Below are positions 9,366-17,931 of a stretch of DNA of 64,000 nt, in pieces; positions within the stretch are counted from its first letter, which is position 1, and each line of letters begins with the position of its first letter. The position numbers were made by a program, and so were the translations under genes. The notes under the pieces were generated by a model that was not told where the DNA came from, searched no databases, and was given only the letters and a program-made list of their open reading frames with translations. Location of the stretch: the NCBI RefSeq assembly GCF_024295805.1, contig NZ_JANCLX010000028.1, positions 1 through 64,000 of the forward strand, written 5' to 3'. Source of the stretch: Streptomyces cucumeris. GTDB lineage: Bacteria; Actinomycetota; Actinomycetes; Streptomycetales; Streptomycetaceae.

Positions 9366-10538
9366 GTGACTCGACCTCCCTTGCGGGACCGTGACCGGTC
9401 CCCGCACCCCGTCAGCCGAAGCCCGATCCTGCTGCGGCGCGTCGGCGTACTGCTGGCCGGCGCGCTTGCGGTGACCGTCCTCGCCGTGCTGCCTGCCCAC
9501 GCCGCCAGCACCCAGTCCGACAGCGCCCCGGTCACCTCCACCGGCACCCTCGGCGCCGGCGCCGCGCCGGGAGAGAGCGTCACCCGCGACCAGGTGATCA
9601 AGCGGGCGCAGGCCTGGGTCGACGCCGAGGTCCCTTACAGCGGCAATGGGCTCGGGCCCCCCTTCAGCTGGTGGGCTGATGACGCCACCGGTGGCCGCTA
9701 CCGCCAGGACTGCTCGGGATTCGTCTCAATGGCCTGGCAGCTGAAGTCCAGCCTGAGCACCCACTCCCTGCCCTCCGTCGCCACCCGAATCGACGTGCCG
9801 GACCTCAAACCGGGGGACGTCCTCAACTCCAGCCAGCACGCGGTGATCTTCGGCGGCTGGACCGATCAGACCAAGGGCACCTTCAGCTACTACCAGCAGA
9901 GCAGCCGCTCCCGCCCCACCAACAAGGCCGAGGGCAGCATCCACTCCCCCACCCTCGCCGGACACCCCACCAGCTCCTACACCGCCCTGCGCTACCAGAA
10001 CATCGCCGACAGCACGAGCCCCGCCCCGGCCTCCCCGGGCGAGAAGACCGCGAAGGCAGCACCGGGCCGAGCCCGCTCCGAGCGCGGCCCCCTCGCCACG
10101 GCGCCGGTCCCCGACGACGGCCGCACCCCAGGCGCGCCCAGGACGTGGGTGAACGCGATCTCCAAGAAGTGCCTGGAGATCCGGGGCGACACCACCCACG
10201 ACGGCGACCTCGCCAGCCAATGGGAGTGCAACACATCCGCCACCCAGCAGTGGACCAGCTCCCGGCCCGGCGGGACCGGCATCCTCACCAACGCCAACTC
10301 CGGGCTCTGCCTGGAAGTGAGGGCGGACGCCGTCCACAACGGCGCCAACGCCAACCAGTGGGAATGCAACGGATCCGCCACCCAGAGCTGGCGACAGCAG
10401 CCCGCCCAGGGCGGCGGCTGGAACCTCGTCAACGCCAACTCCGGCAAGTGCCTGGAGATCAGCACGGCCACCCCCGGCAACGGCGCCGTGGCCTACCAGC
10501 GCAACTGCGACGGATCACCCGCCCAGACCTGGCTCTGA
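9366..10538 (+). CDS. Secreted NlpC/P60-like protein with ricin-type lectin domain
   Basis: 390 residues from GTG 9366. The N-terminus is a classic signal peptide (RR, hydrophobic VGVLLAGALAVTVLAVL, then AHA). Residues about 70-215 are NlpC/P60-like: the nucleophile region is DCSGFVSMAW and the His is in SQHAVIFGGW. The C-terminal about 130 residues are a ricin B trefoil with three CLEI / QW repeats, closely resembling the lectin of the divergent gene. The likely role is a secreted peptidoglycan amidase or endopeptidase targeted by carbohydrate binding. The catalytic class is inferred from motif spacing only. An upstream ATG (9300) would overlap the divergent gene start. Confidence 0.8.
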   Translation: MTRPPLRDRDRSPHPVSRSPILLRRVGVLLAGALAVTVLAVLPAHAASTQSDSAPVTSTGTLGAGAAPGESVTRDQVIKRAQAWVDAEVPYSGNGLGPPFSWWADDATGGRYRQDCSGFVSMAWQLKSSLSTHSLPSVATRIDVPDLKPGDVLNSSQHAVIFGGWTDQTKGTFSYYQQSSRSRPTNKAEGSIHSPTLAGHPTSSYTALRYQNIADSTSPAPASPGEKTAKAAPGRARSERGPLATAPVPDDGRTPGAPRTWVNAISKKCLEIRGDTTHDGDLASQWECNTSATQQWTSSRPGGTGILTNANSGLCLEVRADAVHNGANANQWECNGSATQSWRQQPAQGGGWNLVNANSGKCLEISTATPGNGAVAYQRNCDGSPAQTWL

Positions 10539-10658
10539 ACCCTCGCCCAAACGCAGCAGCCCCGTGCCATTCGGCACCGGGCAGCATGGCTTCGTTCACT
10601 TCTAGTGGCAGCGTTTATCGACGAGTTTGGACAGCGGTTAGGTGATCGTCGATCCCGT

Positions 10659-10677
10659 GTTGTTCACGAGTTTTGAC
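10659..10677. repeat. Left inner terminal repeat of the IS21 element
   Basis: GTTGTTCACGAGTTTTGAC. Its first 15 bp are the exact reverse complement of 13957-13971, and GTTCACGAGTTTTGAC is the reverse complement of 13911-13926. Confidence 0.75.
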
Positions 10678-10813
10678 GGCATGGACGCTGTCGTTTGCCG
10701 GTAGCCAGAGTGCCCGTGCGCGGTCTGACGCAGTTGAGGCGTAGACGGCGAAACTGAGCCAGGGAGCTTTCTGGCTCTGGATGTCGACTCCCTGGCAGGG
10801 CAAGATCGGGCAC

Positions 10814-11392
10814 ATGTCCAACCAACGTGAGATCGTTCTGCCGCCAAGCATTCGGTTGTCAGGAGACGGGATACTGCTGAGAGAGTGGGCCGAGTCCGAC
10901 CTGTCCGCGCTGGTTGAGCTCTATGACGATCCCGAGATCGACCGATGGACTCCGGTGCCCTCTCCGTTCGACTCCACAGCGGCGCGTGAGTACCTGACCA
11001 AGGCTCGCGAAGGCCGCGAGGAAGGACGCAAGAATGCCCAATTAGTGATCACTACCGACGGTGAGCAGCCGCGCGGTGAAGTGCTCCTCTTTCGCAGCGA
11101 GCTCGACGCGCGGGATGTCGAGCTCGCTTATGGCATCGGTAGCCAACATCGGCGGCAGGGTCTGGCCTCACGAGCTGTCAAGTTGATGGCTGACTACGCC
11201 TGTCGCCAGCTGGACGCAAGACGTGTGCTGCTGCGCATTGAAACGGGGAACTCCCCGAGCGTGGCTGTTGCTCGCGCAACTGGCTTCCAACTCACAGACG
11301 ACGAGCCCATCACGCGCGAGGCCAAGGGCCGCCAGGTGACATTGCTTACCTGGTGTTATCAGAATGGCGGAGCAGATTCCCTTTCGGCTTGA
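10814..11392 (+). CDS. GNAT-family N-acetyltransferase
   Basis: 192 residues from ATG 10814 (MSNQREIVLPP); ATG 10781 is possible. The fold is RimJ/RimL-like GNAT: substrate-side LREWAESDLSALVELYDDPEI, the acetyl-CoA loop GSQHRRQGLASRAVKLM, and the C-terminal ETGNSPSVAVARATGF. It probably acetylates an amino group of a protein N-terminus or small molecule; the substrate cannot be told. Leu77 is a TTA codon (11042), so translation would depend on bldA tRNA. The gene converges on istB with 20 bp between stops and lies inside the IS21 repeats, so it is probably a passenger gene. Confidence 0.8.
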   Translation: MSNQREIVLPPSIRLSGDGILLREWAESDLSALVELYDDPEIDRWTPVPSPFDSTAAREYLTKAREGREEGRKNAQLVITTDGEQPRGEVLLFRSELDARDVELAYGIGSQHRRQGLASRAVKLMADYACRQLDARRVLLRIETGNSPSVAVARATGFQLTDDEPITREAKGRQVTLLTWCYQNGGADSLSA

Positions 11393-11412
11393 GCGGCTGG
11401 GACGCATCGCCT

Positions 11413-12207
11413 TCAGCCCGCCTCGGCATGTTCAGCACGTGCCCGGGTGCTGGCAAGCCGGTAGGAGTCGGTGCCGGTTTCGATGATGGTGCCGTTGAAG
11501 GTGAGGCGGTCCACGATGGCTGCGCAAAGGCGGGGGTCAGTGAAGGTCTTGGTCCAGCCGCCAAACGACTCGTTGGAGGCGATGGCGACGCTGTTCTTCT
11601 CCTCGCGCTCGGTCAGAACCTGGAACAGCAGCTCAGCGCCGTGCCGGTCCAGCTCCATATAGCCCAGCTCGTCGATGCAGAGGAGGTCGACGCGGCCGTA
11701 GCGGGCGATGGTCTTGTTCAGTTGCTTCTCGTCGGCGGCCTCGACCAGCTCGTTCACGAGTTTGGTGGCGAGGGTGTAGCGGACGCGGTAGCCCTTCATG
11801 GCGGCCTCGGTGCCCAGTGCGATGAGCATGTGGGACTTTCCGGTGCCGGAGTCGCCGATCAGGCAGAGCGGCTGGCTCTTCTTGATCCACTCGCAGCTGG
11901 CGAGGGTGTTGATGGTGGCCGGGTCGATGTTGGGGTTGGCGTCGAAGTCGAAGGTGCGCAGTGACTTTTCGCGAGGAAAGCCGGCTGCCTTGATCCGCCG
12001 TTCCGAGCGGCGGCGGGCCCGGTCGTCGCACTCGGCCATCAGCAGTTCGGCGAGGAAGCCGCGGTAGGTCATCTGGTCCTTGGCGGCCCGGTCGGCGATG
12101 TCGGCGAACTCGCTGCGGATCGACGGAAGCCGCAACAGACGGCAGGCGGTGTCGATGGCCGTGGTGGCGGCCTGCTCGGTCAAGCCTCGCTGGCGGGGCA
12201 GGGTCAC
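11413..12207 (-). CDS. istB: IS21-like transposition helper ATPase IstB
   Basis: 264 residues, the usual length. AAA+ ATPase with Walker A LIGDSGTGKSH and Walker B LLCIDELGY. It starts within the last bases of istA (4-bp overlap), the standard IS21 arrangement giving translational coupling. IstB remodels target DNA and activates the IstA transposase. The sequence looks intact. Confidence 0.93.
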   Translation of the reverse strand: MTLPRQRGLTEQAATTAIDTACRLLRLPSIRSEFADIADRAAKDQMTYRGFLAELLMAECDDRARRRSERRIKAAGFPREKSLRTFDFDANPNIDPATINTLASCEWIKKSQPLCLIGDSGTGKSHMLIALGTEAAMKGYRVRYTLATKLVNELVEAADEKQLNKTIARYGRVDLLCIDELGYMELDRHGAELLFQVLTEREEKNSVAIASNESFGGWTKTFTDPRLCAAIVDRLTFNGTIIETGTDSYRLASTRARAEHAEAG

Positions 12208-13853
12208 TGTGCTTCTCCCTCTTGGTGGTCACCGCCGCTGATGCGGCGGCATCGGAGCAACTGGTCATAGGGCGTCACCGAGGGCAGCGGCCTGGTGTCC
12301 GGCGGAAGGTGGTGCAGCTTCCACTCGTGCAGGAACGTCACGGTCGCCGAGCCCGAGCCGGCGGCCGCCCGGGGCAACGGGATATCGGCTGCCGGTTCGT
12401 CCTCGGTCTGGGCGGCTTTGCGGGCCTCCAGGGCGACAGCGTCCGCGGTCAGTGCCCCGGCCCGCAGGGCGGTGGCGAGGCCGGCGACGAGGTGTTCGTG
12501 CATGATGTGTCGACCCAGCAGCAGCACCTCGATCAGGGCCCGGGTGCCTTCGGTGTCGCCGTGGGCCCTGACCGCCGCGGTCCACCAGGCGTCGTGGACC
12601 GGGGTGAACTTTCCTGCGGATCGGGCCTGCTCCAGAGCGGTCGCGCCGGGGAAGGCGCCCGGCTTGCGGACCAGGGCTTCGAGATAGTGATCCAGATCCA
12701 GGCGGCAGCTGCTCTTGGCGATCAGTCTTTCGTGTCGGGCCACTTCCGCGTTCTTGTCGTAAACCACCAGGTGAGAGGCGTGCAGCATCACTCTGACCCG
12801 CTTGCCGATCAGCCGGACGGGAACCGAGTAGCGGTTGGTGCGGATCGTGATCTGGCTGTAGCGGTCGACCCGCGGCGTGAACACCCGTCCCGTCTCGAAC
12901 CGCTCTTCGGGCAGCGGCATCAGCAGCGGACGCTCGTCCTCGAAGTACTCATCGATGGTCCGGGCCCGCGAGCCGATCCGGCGGCGGCCGTCGTGCCGGT
13001 CCCACTGTTCGACCAGCTCATTCAGCTCCGCCAGCGACTCGACCTCGGGGACGGGAGTGAAGTGGTTGCGGCGGAAGTAGCCGATCTGGCCCTCGACTCC
13101 GCCCTTCTCGTGAGCGCCCTCGATGCCGGGGCGGCAGTAGAAGCTCTCGATGGCGAAGTGCGACTTGAAGGCAATCCACCGGTCGGTCTCCACCCTCGCT
13201 CGGCTCAAGCCCAGCACCTGGGCGACGGCGGCCTTCAGGTTGTCGTAGCGGACCTTGCTCCGCGGGACGCCGCCCAGCGTCTGCAACGCGTGCACGTGCC
13301 CTTCGAAGAAGGCTTCCTGACCGCAGGAGGCGAACACACGATGGACAGCCTTGCCCGAATAGGAGAGGCGGAAGGAGAACAGGTAGCAGGTCACCAGCTC
13401 GCCTGCGAGCCGCACGGTGACGTCGCCGAAGTCGACTTCGGCCTCCATGCCGGGGTGGTGGGTCTGCGGGACGAATGCCTCCAGCGGGGCTTTGCCCGAC
13501 TCCACCAGGATCTGTGGCTTCCGGTCCGCGACGTAACGCCGAACCTGCTGGTAGGAGACGTCAGCACCGTGTTCCTCGACCAAGCGGTGGAAGATCCGTG
13601 TGACGGTGTGGCGCTGCTTGCGCGGCGCGTCCAGGTCCGCCAACAGGACGCCGTCGATGATCGGCTTGTACGGGTCCAGCGTGGTTGCCCGCGGGGGCAG
13701 TTTCTTCCGCGGTTCGGGCCAGACCGAGTCGACGGCCTTCCTGACCGTCCGCCACGACACGTTGTACTTACGTTCGATCTCCCGGAGCTTCATGCCGCCG
13801 CGGTGGTCACGCCGGATCGCGGCGTACAGCTCAACCTTCGACATCTGCGGCAT
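12204..13853 (-). CDS. istA: IS21 transposase IstA
   Basis: 549 residues. N-terminal HTH (GGMKLREIERKYNVSWRTVRKAV), then an rve/DDE core with the first Asp in EAEVDFGDV, the second in VRYDNLKAAV and the Glu in HEKGGVEGQIGYFRR. The C-terminal beta-barrel segment (YSVPVRLIGKRVRVM) is typical of the family. The start is about 60 bp from the right inner terminal repeat. No stops or frameshifts are seen, so the element may be functional. Confidence 0.93.
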   Translation of the reverse strand: MPQMSKVELYAAIRRDHRGGMKLREIERKYNVSWRTVRKAVDSVWPEPRKKLPPRATTLDPYKPIIDGVLLADLDAPRKQRHTVTRIFHRLVEEHGADVSYQQVRRYVADRKPQILVESGKAPLEAFVPQTHHPGMEAEVDFGDVTVRLAGELVTCYLFSFRLSYSGKAVHRVFASCGQEAFFEGHVHALQTLGGVPRSKVRYDNLKAAVAQVLGLSRARVETDRWIAFKSHFAIESFYCRPGIEGAHEKGGVEGQIGYFRRNHFTPVPEVESLAELNELVEQWDRHDGRRRIGSRARTIDEYFEDERPLLMPLPEERFETGRVFTPRVDRYSQITIRTNRYSVPVRLIGKRVRVMLHASHLVVYDKNAEVARHERLIAKSSCRLDLDHYLEALVRKPGAFPGATALEQARSAGKFTPVHDAWWTAAVRAHGDTEGTRALIEVLLLGRHIMHEHLVAGLATALRAGALTADAVALEARKAAQTEDEPAADIPLPRAAAGSGSATVTFLHEWKLHHLPPDTRPLPSVTPYDQLLRCRRISGGDHQEGEAQ

Positions 13854-13910
13854 GACCAGGGCCTTTCACCAGGAGCACCCCGATGCTGCCCTGGCAAGTA
13901 CCCCGGTGCT

Positions 13911-13971
13911 GTCAAAACTCGTGAACATCACCCGACCGTGGATCGGGGTGCCTCCCAAACTCGTGAACAAC
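13911..13971. repeat. Right terminal repeats of the IS21 element
   Basis: Two copies in the same orientation: GTCAAAACTCGTGAAC (13911-13926) and AAACTCGTGAACAAC (13957-13971). These are the likely IstA binding sites and match the left end in inverted orientation. Confidence 0.75.
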
Positions 13972-14007
13972 TGACGTCACGACTCCTGAATAGAGCCAGC
14001 TCGTCGT

Positions 14008-16806
14008 CTAACCGAGCTCGGGAGCGCGCGGAATCCCGTTTGAGTTCCGGGCAGCGGTCGCTCGGTGGATTGCGCTGCGGATAGCTATGGCGACCTGCCG
14101 GTCGTCGGCGAGCTCGTGCAGGTAGAAGGCTCCGTGCGGTTGAGTCCGTAGGGCGGATGCGACGACGTTCGCGGCCTGTCCGGACAGGCCCCTCATCCAA
14201 GCCTCGATCTCATTCCGAGGTGCCCAGCGGTCATGGCGGCCGTCCCACTCGGATGTGCCCTGGACGGCGGCGTCGAGCAGCTCCCACTGCTCTTCGCGTG
14301 CTGCAAGGCGTGCTACGCCGAGCAGCCAGCACACGGCCCGGTCGGCTTCGTCCCAGGAAGGCCAGGTGCCGCTCTCGTCACCGCGGGCGTGGTCGGTCAG
14401 GGCGCGTACCACGACAGTTGCCTGGTGCGTGTTGGCCAGCAGTGCGCCGGAGGCAGCATCGAGGCTCAATCCGACGATGGCGTCCAGGTACAGCTCATAG
14501 TTGCCGGGCAGGTCCGCGGCCAGGGCCAGCAGCTGCGCGGCCGCCGTGGTGTCGCCTTCGTTGTTGACGGCCGCCAGCCAGTGCTGGGCTCGGAGAATGG
14601 GCAGCTCCGCGTGCGGGGCAGTCTCGCGCTCCACCAAGTCGAGGAAGTCGGTCATGTCCTGGGGCCGGTGGGCCGGATCCGGCTGGGTGGCCTGACGCAC
14701 GATGCCGTGCCAGGGTCCGTGGCCTGGGAGAAGTGCCACGTTGGGCTTGGGCCACTTCCCAGTGAGGATCCATCCGATGAGCTGGCCGATGCTGTAGATG
14801 TCGCTGGCCGGAGCGATGTCGTGCCCATCCTCGGATAGTTCCGGCGCGGCGAATCCCTCGGTGCCGATTCCGGCGCCGGTGAGCGGGCCGGCGGTGCTGG
14901 TCTCTCCGCGGGGGCGGCGTACGAGTCCCCAGTCCGCGACCACCCAGCGGTCATGGAGCAGGAGGACGTTGGCTGGCTTGATATCGCGATGGATCCATCC
15001 CGCACGGTGCCCCTCGGTCAAGCCCTTGGCGAGGGCTTCCACAAGGGCACGAAGTCGGTCGGGGTCCTGGAGTTCGCTTCGTTTGCCCTCGACGGTGGCT
15101 TCGGCGAGGGGCATGACGAACCAGTCGTGCGTAGGGCTGAAGTCGAGTACCGGCATGACGTGGGGGTTGCCGCCGAACGTCTGGGCGGCAAGCACCTCGC
15201 GTCTCATGCGCCGCGCGTCCGGCTCGCTGTTGCCACGGCGCTTTTTGAAGGCCACCAACGTCCCGGATGGCTTGTGGGTGGCCCGGAAGACCACTCCCTG
15301 CCCACCAGTCGAGGCAATGGGGCGAGGGTCAAGCCGGTAGTCCCGTCGCTCGCCGCGGGCCGCCAGTCGGACCGTGTCGTAGTGATCGGCTGGTACAGCC
15401 GCAGGGGCGGGAGCGGCGGGAGCTCGGGAGGGGCGGGCGCGGTGGCCGGTGATCCGGAGGAGAGCGGGGCGCGTGTGCGTCATGTCGTTGTCGGGCAGTG
15501 AGGCGAGCAGGAGGGCTGCCCCTTCGTTGTCTTCGGTCAGGCCCAATACCTTGCCCAGCTGTGCCTCGACGAGGGGCTCACTGGTCCTGGTGGTGGAATC
15601 GGTGCGGTGGAGGGATATGCGGTTGCCGCTCCCGTCTGGCGAGGCGAGCAGGACGGTGTCCGCGCCGCCGGGCAGGGCGTGGTCTGGGAAGTGGACAGGG
15701 GTGGTGATCCAGTCCTCCCGTTGCCCAGCGTGGGTGGTGCTGGTCAGGTCGACCACGGCACTGGATCCGCTGCCAGCCAGGAAGAAGCGCCGTCCACCCA
15801 GCCACACGGCCGAGAGCACGGCGGCGTTGAAGGTGATCGGATAGCGCATCTGGTCACCGGTTCGGTCACCGGCGCGGGTCAGCGCCAGAGTTCCATGGCC
15901 GGCGCCGAATGTGACCCCATAGCCGGAGAGCACCCACGGCTCCCGGCCCGGGCCGGGAAGCAGGGCCGCGCCCTCTTCGAACCCTCCGGCGACGACGCTC
16001 AACTGCCCCTGATACCAGCGAACCAGGGCAGACCCGCACATCACCATGACCGCGCCGTCGTCGCCCACCAGCGCAGGGCCGTGGCAGCCGGGCAGGACCA
16101 GGTGCCAGTGGGCATGACCGCGGGTGGTGTCGAGCGCCAGAAGGCCCTCGGGAACGGTGACCAGGGCTCTGCGGTCCGGCAGGACCGCCACTCCCGTCGG
16201 TGGGGATTCCAGGGCGGGCCCGGCGAGCAGGACCTCGGCTCCGGTACCGGCCCAGGTTCGGATCTCTACGACCGGGGGCGAGGTCAACTGGGCCATGGGG
16301 GTCATCGCCCAGGCCGCCGGGTTGGGTTCGCCTGCGGCGAGCAGGACGGCGAGCGGCTGGTACGGGTGCCGCCGCCGGAAGGCGTCACGGATCAGGTCAG
16401 CCAGCGGGCGTACTCCGGCGACTGCGGCCTCCAGGTGTTCTCGGGCAAGAAGTGCTGCCCTGAACTTGCTGACGCGGTCAACGAGCTCGTCGCTGATCTC
16501 CTCTTCTTCGAACCAGAGACCTGCCCACCGCGCGCCAGGCTCCACGGAGCGCGGGGCCAGCAGGTCATGTGACTCGGGCCAGCGTGCCTTCCCCACGAGT
16601 CGGAGGACGTAGCCCCACCCCTCGAACTCAAATTCCACCGCAGTGGCATGGCCGTCCGAGTGGAGGTGTACGGAGTCGTGGGGCACGGAGCGGCGCAGCA
16701 GAGCCACCACGATGCGGGCGAGATGTGTAGTGCGGTTGTGGTCTGAAGCCGCTTCGTTGCGTCGCCACTGTCCATAGTCAGCCAGCAGTTCCCGAATCTC
16801 GTTCAT
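14008..16806 (-). CDS. Large Ser/Thr protein kinase with N-terminal beta-rich sensor
   Basis: About 932 residues from ATG 16806; a GTG at 16905 would add 33. The first 200 residues are helical and unassigned. Residues about 170-480 are beta-rich with repeated short strands and GDDGA-like turns, suggesting a beta-propeller. The kinase domain follows (about 510-770): glycine loop STGGQGVVF, lysine in LVAFKKR, catalytic loop HRDIKPANVLL, metal motif VADWG and GTEGFAAPE. A helical tail of about 160 residues follows. Most streptomycete Hanks kinases have the kinase first and a membrane segment; here the order is reversed and no membrane segment is seen, so it is probably cytoplasmic. Substrates unknown. 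Confidence 0.8.
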   Translation of the reverse strand: MNEIRELLADYGQWRRNEAASDHNRTTHLARIVVALLRRSVPHDSVHLHSDGHATAVEFEFEGWGYVLRLVGKARWPESHDLLAPRSVEPGARWAGLWFEEEEISDELVDRVSKFRAALLAREHLEAAVAGVRPLADLIRDAFRRRHPYQPLAVLLAAGEPNPAAWAMTPMAQLTSPPVVEIRTWAGTGAEVLLAGPALESPPTGVAVLPDRRALVTVPEGLLALDTTRGHAHWHLVLPGCHGPALVGDDGAVMVMCGSALVRWYQGQLSVVAGGFEEGAALLPGPGREPWVLSGYGVTFGAGHGTLALTRAGDRTGDQMRYPITFNAAVLSAVWLGGRRFFLAGSGSSAVVDLTSTTHAGQREDWITTPVHFPDHALPGGADTVLLASPDGSGNRISLHRTDSTTRTSEPLVEAQLGKVLGLTEDNEGAALLLASLPDNDMTHTRPALLRITGHRARPSRAPAAPAPAAVPADHYDTVRLAARGERRDYRLDPRPIASTGGQGVVFRATHKPSGTLVAFKKRRGNSEPDARRMRREVLAAQTFGGNPHVMPVLDFSPTHDWFVMPLAEATVEGKRSELQDPDRLRALVEALAKGLTEGHRAGWIHRDIKPANVLLLHDRWVVADWGLVRRPRGETSTAGPLTGAGIGTEGFAAPELSEDGHDIAPASDIYSIGQLIGWILTGKWPKPNVALLPGHGPWHGIVRQATQPDPAHRPQDMTDFLDLVERETAPHAELPILRAQHWLAAVNNEGDTTAAAQLLALAADLPGNYELYLDAIVGLSLDAASGALLANTHQATVVVRALTDHARGDESGTWPSWDEADRAVCWLLGVARLAAREEQWELLDAAVQGTSEWDGRHDRWAPRNEIEAWMRGLSGQAANVVASALRTQPHGAFYLHELADDRQVAIAIRSAIHRATAARNSNGIPRAPELG

Positions 16807-16906
16807 GGCCCCCGCTTCACTCTTCGGCACAAGTGCTCTCACTTCAGCCACCTCGCGGCTGGACAGCGACTGGCTGACGGGCCGCCGATGGGGCCCGAAG
16901 TACACC

Positions 16907-17330
16907 CTGATCGGCTCACACCGTAGTGCGAAGGACTCATCAAGCGCCGAGGATCAGCCGCACTCTCGTCAGATCGAATGAGACCTCCCGCCCGTTCTGT
17001 CGATCAGCCACAGTCATGAATTTCAGAATGGGTTATTCCAATTCTAGAGAAACCACTTCCTGCGGACGGCTCCCGGGAAATTCCGTACGGAACCAGGTGG
17101 CGACCTGGGAGCCAGGTCGAGCCAAGGCGCGCAGGACAGGGCGGCATGGAGGGACCAGATCGGCCCCTCGGCCTGGTCCTCAACGCGCCCGCTGTTCAAC
17201 ACCTTCTACACGGGCTGGGGCGGCGAGCTGGCGGAAGTGCGCCCCCCCACCGCCCGGAACTACACCGGGCTAGCAACCACTGGGTCAGTGCCTCGATGCG
17301 CGATCAAGACGCGACACTGGGGCAGCTCCG
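16907..17330. other. Intergenic, no gene supported
   Basis: No frame on either strand reads like a protein with a start and ribosome site. It precedes the kinase gene, so should hold its promoter. A run around 17180-17270 may be decayed coding sequence joined to the integrase-like remnant that follows. Confidence 0.4.
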
Positions 17331-17480
17331 CGTCGACCGGCACTCGAAGAGGCCCTGACCCACGGGCCCGATCCGCTCCATCTCACCGAGGTGTTCGGAC
17401 TCGACGAAAAGACCGCGATGCGTTCCGCGAACTCCGCACGGGCCCTACTAGGGGCCGGCCGCAGTACGGCAGAAACGCGC
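17331..17480 (+). pseudogene. C-terminal remnant of an integrase/recombinase-like protein
   Basis: The open frame reads LEEALTHGPDPLHL then TEVFGLDEKTAMRSANSARALL. This resembles the tail of proteins common on streptomycete mobile elements, in which DPLHL...VFG...A.RYA..AR.LL ends the protein. No N-terminal part is present in any frame upstream. Recognition is by pattern only. Confidence 0.35.
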
Positions 17481-17490
17481 CGCATGCTGT

Positions 17491-17931
17491 CTACTCCTGG
17501 TAAACGACACCGGGATGCCGGGGGGTACCCTCCACCTCAGGGCGTTCGAGCTCGATCGCGGTCATCGCCAGGCCAAAAGGGATGCCGTAGAAGTACTCCT
17601 GGTGCACCCGCAGCGCGGCCATGGTCCGCCCCTCGACCATGCCGACCTTGATGTAGCGGACGATTCCCTCGAAAGCCAGCAGGTACAGCCGCCCCCCCCC
17701 GAGCCTTTCAGGCTGCTCGTCGCCGAGCTCGTCGCGGCGCAGTGCGCGCCAGGAGCCCGAGCGGGCAGCAGCGATGTCGTCGGGTTGCTGGTCGGGCAGT
17801 GTGCCCTGGGTGCGGGCGGAGATGCGGGCGCGGTCGAGGCGTATCTGGGCTCGTTCGTGGGCGTCGGCTGCGGCCAGCAGATGCAGGTCGAGGTGGGAGA
17901 AGTCCTCGAAGTCGCCGAAAAGGACGGTCAT
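17491..17931 (-). CDS. Possible GIY-YIG / T5orf172-like domain protein
   Basis: 146 residues from ATG 17931, which overlaps the stop of the upstream methyltransferase (TGATG), so translation is coupled. An N-terminal helical region is followed by GGGRLYLLAFEGIVRYIKVG and R..ALRVHQEYFYG. That has the strand - KvG - R spacing of GIY-YIG/T5orf172 domains, but the conserved catalytic Arg and Glu cannot be placed with certainty. The short C-terminus ends soon after the domain. Its role beside a PIMT-like methyltransferase is unclear. Confidence 0.55.
   Translation of the reverse strand: MTVLFGDFEDFSHLDLHLLAAADAHERAQIRLDRARISARTQGTLPDQQPDDIAAARSGSWRALRRDELGDEQPERLGGGRLYLLAFEGIVRYIKVGMVEGRTMAALRVHQEYFYGIPFGLAMTAIELERPEVEGTPRHPGVVYQE

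Larger units (their letters stand above)
10606..13979. mobile_element. IS21-family element with an acetyltransferase passenger
   Basis: Contains istA and istB-type genes in the usual overlapping order. Its ends show the double-repeat architecture of IS21: at the left an outer repeat (CGAGTTTGG near 10621-10630) and an inner repeat GTTCACGAGTTTTGAC (10662-10677), and the same pair inverted at the right (13953-13971 and 13911-13927). Both ends can be read as TG...CA. I found no convincing target duplication, so the outer boundaries are approximate. The GNAT gene lies between istB and the left repeats, inside the element. Confidence 0.65.

Noticed and set aside
10595..13990. Target-site duplication for the IS21 element
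   Set aside because: Sequences outside the inferred ends (TTCTAG and CGACTC) do not match.
12222..14084. 620-residue frame on the plus strand
   Set aside because: It is antisense to istA, which has clear DDE motifs.
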